Origin: Panopea generosa
Taxonomy: Eukaryota > Mollusca > Bivalvia > Adapedonta > Hiatellidae
Direction: 5' to 3'
Length of the DNA: 64,000 bases
Assembly (NCBI GenBank): GCA_029582155.1
Contig: CM055897.1
Coordinates: forward strand, 14,498,482-14,562,481
The notes beneath the pieces were generated by a model that had not been told where the DNA came from, did not search any database, and saw nothing but the letters and a program-made list of their open reading frames with translations. Numbering within the stretch: position 1 is the first letter of the stretch; every line of letters begins with the position of its first letter. Shown here in pieces: positions 50,901-62,900 of this stretch. A program made the position numbers and the translations under genes.

Positions 50901-53900
50901 GTTCAGTTCGATTTTCAGTTAAGAACTTACAGTTCAGTTATTTTAAGTAAACAAGAAAACACATTTAAGTTATTAAACTTTTATAAAATAACAAATAACA
51001 ATTAATATCAGTCATACCTTTACTAGAAACAACAAAAATAAAACAGAAACATCTAATTTCAGCTATATGTGCATATTTTCCAGGGCCCGAGGTAAAGTGT
51101 AGCCACAATTCTAACAAAAATGCGAGTGTGGATGTATGTTTCAAAGTTATTTTCACTGCTGATGCAATATCCCAATTTAGATCTTTTGCCACAAGACTGC
51201 TTTAATTGGTATTTCTTTTTATGCCATAGAAGTTAGTGTTTGACACTACCTGACAAACAGCAGGAATACACATGCAGTTATAGTAATGTGCATGCCACCG
51301 AAAAGTTGATTCAACATTTTTGCAGAATTTCATATGCACGTTTTTTATATTCATATCCGAAGCGGAGGATTTGTAAATGTATCTGATACATCAAATATTG
51401 ATATGTAATTGGTGAAATTTACTTGATGTGCTGTGACACGGCATCAAGGTATAAATTTTAAAGTAGGCGGGGTTAAGGCCTTCTACGAGTGTATACCATA
51501 CCCACTTCTGATTAGCTCATACTTTCTCCGTGTTAATAATTTATTCATGACCCAGATTATGCGGGTATATAGTTATTGTACTTTGTTTCAAACAAACCAA
51601 CTTAATGTTATGTCATTGCCGGGTGATGCAATTATATAATGGTGATCTTAACAAAAAGAAAAGTCAGTTTGGGATGAAAAGCGTTATCGAAGATAATCCC
51701 TAACATATATACAGCACCTGTGTATCGAGTGTCCAGCTGTGCAGTCGCGTGTAACTTAGTCCTGTTGATGTTGAGAGGTTATGTATTACAACCGGCCACA
51801 ACACTTGTGTCAGTGGCAAACGAAAGTCAAATCAAGTTAAATTTAAAAGACCTGATGTTTCCACTGCGATGAAGATAATAAATCTAGACGCTGCGGGATA
51901 TTGAGTTTGGAAATTAAGCGCTTAGGGAAGGGCCTGTAAGATAAGTATTTTATTATCACCCCTGAAAACATGGTGTGAACTGTACCATTTTGGCGTGTTG
52001 CAGAACCGAACCGAGCACAACTGATCGCGATTCTTGTTGTACCGCGGTTAACCGTTTCACCCTTAGGTTTGACTGTACATCTTATTTTCCTTCTTTATCC
52101 ATTTGAATAATAATTAATAATTCACTACTTCACTGATCACATTATGTTGATGTAGAATTAAACCCTGTTTTAATCATTCTATCATTTAATCGGTCATTAT
52201 GAATAATTGTATTGATGATTGCCAGTATTTGTTTTGTATTAATAACAAAACATTAAGTTGTTTAATTTTTATTCAAACGCATGATTGATGTTTTTAAATG
52301 TGCTTAATGTGAGAAAGGGAACTTCCGTAAAGAACCATAGGTAGTGCGCATATATGACGTCATGTCTGATTGGTTGACCTTCTTTGGCTTACCATATTAA
52401 TTGCTATTTATTACTCGCCTTATATTGTTAAACAACTTTATTATCGGGTATTAAATCTGAAACATTAAGAACTTTCATTAATTAGTTCTGGATATGACAG
52501 ATTCACTACAGAAATTGATACAGAAGACGATGGTGATGTGGGCAGAGGAGAGTTTCATCATGTGTCCGGATCTTGTACGAGAAATGTTCAGTCTTCTACA
52601 CAGACAGTATGATGGGATTGGAGAGGTATGTACCTACCGACTGACCGTTAAAACAATAATGCTCATCCCCACATGATTAAGTTTGCAATGTATTAGGGTT
52701 TAAAAGGACTATGGTTACTCAATATATTTTTAGAATGGATGATATATATGACTAGATTAGGTATGAATATTGACAAATAAAGGGGCCAACATCTGATCAA
52801 GGTCTACATTGTTTGACTCTAGGTTGGTAAAATATTATCAATACTCATTTTACTGATGGAATATTAATGTGTAGCACATGGTAATGGATTCAATCCTCTC
52901 CCATGGCTATGCGTGGTGTCAGTGAGCAAGGCATTTTTTTCTGCATAAATATGCTTAGTACTGGTTCTACCCAAGAAGACTTCAAGAGAGGAATGGTCCG
53001 AACAGAAGAATGTTCTGTAAATAGAGAATTAATTATATTATGAAATCACAAAAAGTACTGTCATAAATTATATAAATTAAAATATAAAACAATTATTTAT
53101 CAAGTTCTTCACTTCTGTAAATCGTGACATGAGGCCAAAATTTGAATTTAAACTTGTAGTTATTGGAAGGACTTGAGAAGGCATACGTGATCAGCAGTGC
53201 CAGTGAGGAAGATATCAACAATTTGTTGAAGGCCCTTGGCATTATCCGGTCGCTACTTCTGGTACAGGCTGGCCCTGATGAAGAAGAATTGATGAAAAAC
53301 AGTCTCAGGTGAGTGATCTTTTTAGAGAGGATGACTTGTATCTTTATAAATAGATCCAGTTGTTTAAAGAATTATGTCTTTAGAATGAACATTCAGCACT
53401 TTGTTTGTTATACATTATATTTTAGACATTTTTAGGGAATACCATTTACATGTATTCAGTTACAACAAATTTTCAGATAATTTCATTCAATCCATATTTT
53501 CATGTTGTTTCAGGAATTAAATTGCTATGTGTCCCTTTAAAACTTAAGTTGTGCAATGTACCTTTAAAGTTTTAGTTGTGCAGTATCCCTTTAATGTTTA
53601 TGTCACCCAATATCCCTTTAAAGATGATGTCACTTTATTGTAAGTTGTGCAATGTTGCTTTTAAGTGTAAGTTCTGCAATGTCCTTTAAAGCTTAAAAAA
53701 ACTTATTATAAATTGATGGCAATATTGTCACCAAAATTTTTCTTAAAAACGGGGAGGGTGGAAGGATTTTTTTTTTTATTTTTATTTTTAACATTTTGGA
53801 TGTTTTTTTAAATATACATGTATATATATAAAAAAAAAAATTAATTTTATTTTTTTTATGAAAATAAAAAGGGTCGGGCGGCATGAATTTAGGGGGTGGG

Positions 53901-56900
53901 CACGGATGATAATCTAGCAATCAATTTATTATGGCCTAAACTAATATTTTAAACTTGAAAACAACATGGACTATTTCCACAGGGACCTGATGGACAACAA
54001 GGTGTTCTTCCAACACCCTGATCTCATGCGTGCTCTTAACATACACGAGACGGTCATGCAGCTGATGGTGAACACCCTCAACAAGGCCCAGCAGCAGCAG
54101 TCAGCAGCTGCAGGTGACCTCAATACCAATAACCAACGGCGACAGTCCACACTGCCACCTAGTGCCATGGAAAACAATTTGGTGGAGCAAAGCAAGGTAA
54201 CTCTGACATACTTGTTGCTATTGACTGCACAACATTTATATTTTATGACTTGTTTGTTTATATAATAATTTGTTTTCATCATTAAAATCTTTGTCTAAAA
54301 AGAAAACAAAGAAGGTTAATGAGATTCTGTTTACATATTGACCTTACAAAATATTATGCAAGAATTTTATTTATATTTTTATATTAAAACGGAAACATCA
54401 AAATAAAATATATGACGCATAAAATTTGATCAGTGTGATTGTCTCAATATTCTGAAGAGATTCAATTATTTGAGCGTAAACATTTTTTTTCTCCACATTT
54501 GTTTTTATATCATTTAATATAGAGTATACCTGCATGTAAATGCTTCGACCATAATGAATGCCCCTCGCCCATTTTCATAGAAGTTTTTAATCCATATAAA
54601 TACAAAGGTTTAATCGAAATATCACAGCATCATTTGTGGCCTTTTTTTAGACACATCATACAAAATTTACAGTTTGATTTCTCAAACCTTAATAAACACA
54701 GCCCTTTTTGCAACTTGCATCGCCCCAGGAGCATTTATTTTGGGGGTAAAAGGTATTCGTGTAAAGTCTCAGAATGTGGGTATACTACTAAAGCTGAAGC
54801 ATTTTTAGGGCTTGTTTTAACATGGATTACTCTTATAATAAATATGTACATTGTTTGTTTGTTTATCAGTCATTTTATATGTCACATTTTGCTTTTTTTT
54901 GTAAAGAATACATTTTAAACAGATTTTTTTATTAGACCTTACAGAATTATGATTTTGATTTTTTCTCACCAAAATTAATTAATGCTTGTTACTATTAAAG
55001 GCAGTATGTCAGGAAAAATTGCTGTAAATGTCTAAAAAAATCCAAATTTCAAAATGACTGCAAAGCATTTCATTATCATTTCTGAATAAAACATGAATGA
55101 TTTGGTATATCAAAGCTGCTGAATCCTGACAAAAAATAATATTGTTACGGGAGTTGTGAAATTGAAACAAAATCCCTATTCTAAAAATAGATATCACACA
55201 TATACAGCTTCACAACCTTCAGCTTATCATTTAGACTCTTACAAAGATGAAACAAATTTGGTAATATGTAACCAATATGACAGTTCAAATCAAAATCAAA
55301 ATAATATAATATGACTCATTTTATATGCTCCTAGATTTGTTGCAATTTTTAGCCAGAAATCTATTTCAGTCTAACTTGAGCACATTAGCAAAGTTAGGAA
55401 ATCCCTTTCAGTATAGTATATTGGCATGTTTAAATAGTTAACTGTAAGTAAATACAGGCTCAGTGAGTATATAATATTATAGTCATGATAATTTTAAAAG
55501 TTTTTCATGCAATTTAATTTTTTTTTAATATAATCCTGATATACTTCCTTTAAATATATATATTACTAACTTATTACTATTAAAATATTAAGATAGTTTC
55601 CTGCTTTTCAAGGGAAGTAACTCTGTGGTGAGGAAACATTTAAAAATATACAAACAAAGTGAAGCAAAAAAGGAAAAAAAAATGTTAAAAGAAAACGCTG
55701 TGTATCTGCTTATTCAACATAGCATCTGTTTTACCAGTATAACTAAGTATGATTATATTTTGTATAAAACATTAAGTACATAGTCATACTTCCCTTTATT
55801 ATTATTTTCAAAGAAATTACTTCCCTTTCTACCCATATATCTATTGGGGCAATTAACAGGGAAACAGGTGTGTGTGTGTGTTTGCTTTTCCCCATAAGCT
55901 ATATCCAGGCCATAAGTTGTACGCATTTCAAAAGGATGATAAGGGGTCCCCCATCCTAAGATACTTTCCTCTCACCGGTGAGGTTTGAGCTCAGCTTGGT
56001 CTAAAAGCTAAATGGGAGAAAGTTTGCCAGTAACTTGTAGAAGTAACTGACAAAAGGTTGCCAGTTACCTTGCAGAAGTAATTGGCAAATTTTCTCCCAT
56101 GATAATTTTAGACCAAGCTGACTCTAACCTGTGACCTCAGAGTGGTGGGAGCTAAGTTGTCATTAAACAGCATGCTGCTGGTCATGAACCGGGGAGAACC
56201 CTACGTGTGTTTGTAAATATGAACCAGTTTTAAAAAACAAATACCCTGAAACAGAGTTGCTTCTATTAAATGAAGGGGAAAAAAAATCTTAGATGAAAAT
56301 GTGTCTTCAAGCCTTACGTTATGTAATTCTTTGAGCTAAATAAGCCATGATTCACAGTAACAAGTTAATGTATTCATATTAACGAGTTAATTTGTAATCA
56401 GGGCGACAGATTGAGACTTACTGTAGATGTGCTTCGTACTTGTAAATGTTATATTTGCTTAACGTGTTTGAGGAACGGTTGTGATATAAAAGTTAGGAAA
56501 TACTTCAAAATTTGAAATTGTACAGAAAAGACCTTGAACGCACATTTTTTGCACTTAACATGTTATATAATTTTTTTCGACTTGTTTACTTTTACTAATA
56601 TAATAAATCATGCTATGCTTATGTTATCTGTGATAATAGTTTAGTTTGATGATATTTATCTGTAATTTTATAGGTGAATTAATTTTCAGATAAAAACTTC
56701 ATAGTGCAACTTTGCCATAAGTGCTAAAGTGACTTTGGCCATAAGTATTACAGTGGTCCAAAAAAGTGCCATGGTGGATATTCAATTTTTTCCAACCCAT
56801 TTATTTTACTTTGTTTATTTATTATTTGGTTGACGGGAAGGAGAGGGGTAGAGGGTCACCAGGGTATAGAGGGTGAGGATAAAAAGGGTTGAACCTTATT

Positions 56901-59900
56901 TTCATCTGATTGCTGGTTTTTTAATTATGTCGATGAATAAATCAATATTACACCCCGTATCGGTATGACAAAAACATGTTGTTGCAAGCAGATGATAAAG
57001 ATGTAAGTTGTCAGAATGTCACTTACTGTCAAGTTTAACTTACTGAAATTAATTTTTTTTAAAATCTTTTTGAAATGTATTTTTTTCTAATTGGAGTTGC
57101 AAAAGTGTAAAATATAAATGATATAGTTTGATGTTTTTGTATTCATTTTTCATGTCTTTTGTTTTTTATCCCACTGTGAATTTGTCTGTCCTGACAATCC
57201 CTGCAATCATTTCAACAGATTTAAATGAAACTTTGTTAGAACATGATAACAATGTAATGGTAGTGGCAAGTTTCTGTTCCTTGAATTGAAATTACTGGCA
57301 GAAGGCATACGTAATGTTGTCTCAATTGATTTATCACAGATTACATAACTATACATGGCCTGGTGATATATTCTTGTTTGACCTTGACACTCACCATTTT
57401 TGCATGATTTTGTATGTTTGATTGTTCCTCTCACACAAGCTCTCACTTAAGGACTTGTTAATTAGGGAAGAATCCATTAAAAATTTCATGGTAAGTTTTG
57501 CTATTGGTTAGTGCATATCGGCTGCCCCTTATACCCTAATGTTGTGATAAAAGTATTTAGTATCCGTTCTCAATTTATAAATGAATACAGGTATCTGTTC
57601 AGAGTCATGTTTTCCTTTTTGGCTGTCTTTTCTCTGCAACGTAGGGTCTTTTAGTCCTTGACCTCTTGTCAAGTATTTTAGGTGAATGGATGATTGCAAC
57701 ATCAGAGGGAAATTGAATGAAAAATGTTGTTGTTGTTTTTTTGCCTTAAAGATAACTGGCAATGTTTTGAAAAACTTTTCAAAATAAATATTAACTTTTA
57801 AATGAATACTAAAATGATAAGAAAGAAAATTGAATGATTATTGTTTTTTTTAATATTTTTGTATGCAGGGGTTCATTTAAACTGTTTTGAGTTTGGTATC
57901 TGTGCATGTTTTTCAATTTTTACTTAAGCATGTCTTTTTTGTCTGGTATTTTAAATTGGTCAACAGGCAAAACTGAACAGCATGCAAGTTTATATAATAT
58001 ATATGTTTTAGGGGTGAGGACAGTTGGGAAAGTCAAGTTATATATTGCATACAATGTACATTGTTTTTAAGTGTGAAAATTGAAACAGCAATAAAAATGT
58101 AATATTTGTAGAGATCTTACATTTACGTCCATGGTATCTGCTTTCTGTTATTTATGCACACCTTTTACACATATACAGTCAATTTGCATGTTGGGTGCTA
58201 CTACCAAAACAGCTAAAATGAACTTGAACCATTTAAAAACATGGGTTATTTGCCTCAAGTTAGCTGACACAGGTGAGTTATATGAAGGTCATCGTGGTCC
58301 TCTTGTATTATGTACCACTAAAGTAGATTGATCTCATATTATGTAATTTATAAATAATACCTCTGAAATTGTGTATAAATAATACCGCTGAATTTGTATA
58401 TAAATAATACCGCTGAAACTGTGAATAAACAATACCGCTGAAATTGTGTATAAATAATATCTCTGAAATTGTGTATAAATAATACTGCTGAAATTGTGTA
58501 TTTATAAAAGACAAAAAACCTATTGGATGCAACATGAGCCCTAAACAACTTCTAACGGGATAAGATATAAAAAATATGACCAACATTTATTATAAAGTAC
58601 ATAGTATTAGATATAGACATAGTATTAGATATATACATAGTATAAGATATATTCATCAATTTTTGTTTTATATGTTTGACTCACTGGGATGATAATAGAT
58701 TGTCTGTAGATTTATTTACATTGTAGTTATCTTTATTTTTAGTTGTCTGTGATTTTCTTAGTGAGAACATTTTTGATTTTGCATACATTCATTACGTGTG
58801 TTGCATTGTATTTATATATCTTTATTGTAACTGTGGACATTTTATGATATTATGTACTGGTCATCTTTCTCATACTTTAATGAAACAGTAAAATATATGT
58901 TAGAGGTATCACAACCATTCAGAGTTGGGAAAGTGGTGCAGCGGATAGAGTGTTGGTGGTTCAAGGTAGAGGCTGAGCTGTGCGTTTGATCCCAAACACT
59001 GAAGCCGTCTGAAACACAAATCCTTGTAAAGGTTCTGCCCACAAAACATGCTCAAGAATGATTCACAAAAAATGCAAGTTTACTTCACAATCAAGCTAAA
59101 AAGGCAACAATAATAAATAAAATATTTGCCTATTACTCTATTAATGGAACATAAACTTTTGCTTCCATTCTATTTATTAATTTATACTTATTATTTTGGC
59201 TCGATTGTGAAGGAAGTGAGCTCATCAGAGTATTTGTGACTCATTTTTGAGTTTGTTAATGAGTTAATTATTATTCTGGCAAATACTTAAGGCCTCTTTA
59301 GACACAAATTATTTGACTGTTGACTCTATGGCACATGTCTTTATTTTCAATTGTGGACACTGTCTTTCTGATTCTGTTTCTTAGATTCTGTTTCTTTCTT
59401 TTCCTCAGAATCTTTCGTTTTTCAATTTTTGGAAGGCAAGTGTAGTGATGCCTTCTTAAGCTGTGGAGTACACTTTAGTTCTATAACCTTTGTTATACTG
59501 TTGACCACGATTTCATTCCCTCTGACCTATAAAATAGTTACAAAAGTTTCAAAATGCATTTGCCATAGCAGGCACAAAGAGATCCAAAATTTTATTTTAT
59601 TGCTATTTTTGTTCTATTAACAGAGAGCAAAACACAAATTTGCGGTAGTTTCAGTTTAAACATATTTCATTGCCATAATATGCAAATGGGTTGGGTCACA
59701 AGTTCTAACATTATAAGGTACGACCTTTACCTAAGTACTGTTGTCAAAACATACAATTTCCACTGAAATGTAGAAGACAACTGCACATCAGTTTGTAAGC
59801 ATACATTGAACTTTCATTGTCTTTATGCATAGTGACATCATCTGGGGGAATAGCCATTGTGCTTAAGGATCCTATCTGAAAATATCTGAAAGTGTTCCTT

Positions 59901-62900
59901 CCAATCATCTGTAACAGGACTTCATTTGTAAGCAGTTTCATGTGAGTAACGGAAATAGAACACTGATGTTTTGCTGATTTAATAATCCATATTAGAAATA
60001 GTGTTTGTAAGTGTCATTCACTACCAATTGTCTACTGTGGTTTTCGAAAAATTGGTTTCAAGGTTGATTTCCATGGTTCATCATCAAGCTTTATGGCTAT
60101 TTCTTCTATTCTGGTCAATTTGTTTGGTTACGGTCATAGTCTGCTAATATTTTATGCTGAGGTGTTGTTTATGCAGCATGTTTTATATTCACTGTCTTAG
60201 ATAGCTAAAATTATTTAGTCGTCAAAACCATTGATCAAAGTGACACTGTTGACAGTTCTACTTTGAGTTACACAGTACAGTAGCTCAGTCGAACAAGTTT
60301 TTCAATTGCTCAAATCCTATTATTAGTGAATTTGTCCAAGTAGCAAAGCCATCCCTCAGGTCATTCAGGACTATGATTTTTGTTTTATTTGAGTTACCTC
60401 GTTTATTTTCATTTCATTTTTTAGTTTTGTTTCTCTCTTCTCTACTTCAATTCAGTTTTTGACACTTTCTGTCAGATCTTTATACAGTGTAGTTGACTGA
60501 ATATACCCAAGTTACAAAAGTTATATTCCTCTAACGAGTGATTTCTTGTGTAATAATTTAACATATACATGTGCTCCTTTTTTATTGAAAGAAACATTTG
60601 ATAGAAGTACAGTTTTTATCAACAAAGGAGGATAAAACCATACTATAATCTACTGAATGCTGGCTCCCTAATATATGACAAAAAGTATTCAATAAACTGC
60701 TGGTTGCTCAACCATTGACTGGCTATTGACATCAATGTGTTTTTCTTCAAGGAAAGTATTTCCATCAATGATACTGTTTGCATCAATTGTAGTGTTTCTT
60801 ACAATTATTCTGTTTGCATCAATGTGAGTGTTTACATCAACTATAGTGTTTTCACAAATAATACTGGTTACAGCACTGATACTGTTTGCATGAATGATAT
60901 TGTTTTTATCGGTGATACTGCTTGCATCATTGATAGCTTTTGCATCAGTGAAAATGTTTTCATCAAATGTAGTGTTTGCATAAATGATATACTGGTTGCA
61001 TCAGTTATAATACTGTTTGCATCAATGATAGTGTTTGCATCAATGAAACTGTTTGCATCAATGATACTGGTTGATTCAATGATATTACCAATGTTTACAA
61101 ACATGGTAGATTTAGATTAAACTGTGATTTACTTAACTAAACTATGTTAAAATATTGTCACCCCCACCCCTTTTTGTTTTGCTTTTTTCATAGCTGACAT
61201 GTGTATCTCGATGGGAAAGTTGGTCTCCCACCTCGTTTATCAGGGTTTACATGTTGGGATTTATTTTAGTAAAATGTAACCAACATCACCTCTAAATGAT
61301 AATGGAGTAGAGGGAAGAGCATATTTTTGAAATTTAACAAGTTAACCAGTTGATATAAGTTCTAAACAATAAAGATTGTTACATCTTTCAACAATCTGTC
61401 ATATATATAATATAATGCAATAGCCATATACAACTGTTTCAGGATGCTGCTGCAGAGATGGTGGTGATGTGCTGTCGGTTTCTGTGTTATTTCTGTCGTA
61501 CAAGTGGGCAGAATCAGCGGGCAATGTTTGAACATCTCAGTTACCTGCTGGATAACAGCAGTATGTTGCTTGGTGAGTTTCCAGTGTCTGTCTCTTGGTC
61601 CATAAGTAAAGTCTAGATAGGAAGTCTTCGTTGTGACTTTTTAAGTTGATGCGTATACCAGACATCTTTCACATTCAAATCTTTCAAATATTTTATTTGA
61701 AAAAAAAAAGTGTTTGAAACAATTACCATGTTTATTGAAAATGGTATCAAACCTTTGATTATATTTCATCATGTTGATTCAAAATGGTATCAAACCTATG
61801 ATTATATTTTATCATGTTGATTCAAAATGGTATCAAACCTATGATTCTATTTTATCATGTTGTTTCAAAATGGTATCAAACCTATGATTATATTTTATCA
61901 TGTTGATTCAAAATAGTATCAAATATATATTTATATTTTATCACATAATTTGCAAAACAATTGTTTTACAATATTTTGGGAAATATTGAGCATGTTTCTT
62001 AACCTTACTGGTATTTACAAAATTTGATCATTGTGAGCGAGGTCTACATCATTTGGTACCCAGTCATTACATAAATTCTTTATGTCTGTATTATTAATTT
62101 CTCTTCTTAATAATACTGTAATTAATGTCGTAGAAAAAGAGCATTTCAGAATGGACAGCAATTATTTGAAGTGAAATCATTGAAATGTTGTAATTGATCA
62201 ATAACAGAACTGGAACATGTGATTGCCTTGAATAGACTGTTGCAACTGTATACAGTGTTATTATACCTGTAAGAGTATTTTGTATTCATGATCATTGTGA
62301 CAGCTCGCCCATCCCTCCGAGGTTCCTGTCCCCTGGATGTGGCCTACTCGTCTCTCATGGATAACAATGAGCTGGCTCTGGCACTCCGTGAAGCCAATCT
62401 TGAGAAGATAGCTGTATATTTATCACGCTGTGGGCTACAGTCCAACGCCGAGCTGTTGGAGAAGGGCTACCCAGATATTGGCTGGGACCCAGTGGAAGGA
62501 GAACGTTATCTTGATTTCTTTCGATTCTGTGTCTGGGTCAATGGTGAGTTTCAATATTTATTATTTCTTTTAAGAGTTGAGTCATGATTAATGACCCATT
62601 TACCTATAATATACACATGTTCATGGTAAAACTTTCGTATGGTAATGCTGAATTAACAAATACATTTGATATACTCGTTCATTCATTCACTAATACATCC
62701 ATTTATTCAAGTAATACTCATTCTTTAATTATTTATTTAATCTTTTGTTTAAATAATCTTTAAATAAATGGATATTCATTCATTCATTCATTCATTCATT
62801 CATTCATTCATTCATTCATTCATTCAATCAATTAATATTTGTTCCAAATAAATCCAATCTTTTTTTTATTACATCGTCTTTGAATAAATGGATCGCAAAC

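Noticed and set aside
60737..61120. 127-codon plus-strand frame of Cys/Ile/Asn/Ser repeats
   Set aside because: By-product of an 18-bp tandem repeat, open on both strands; not linked to RyR by splice sites.
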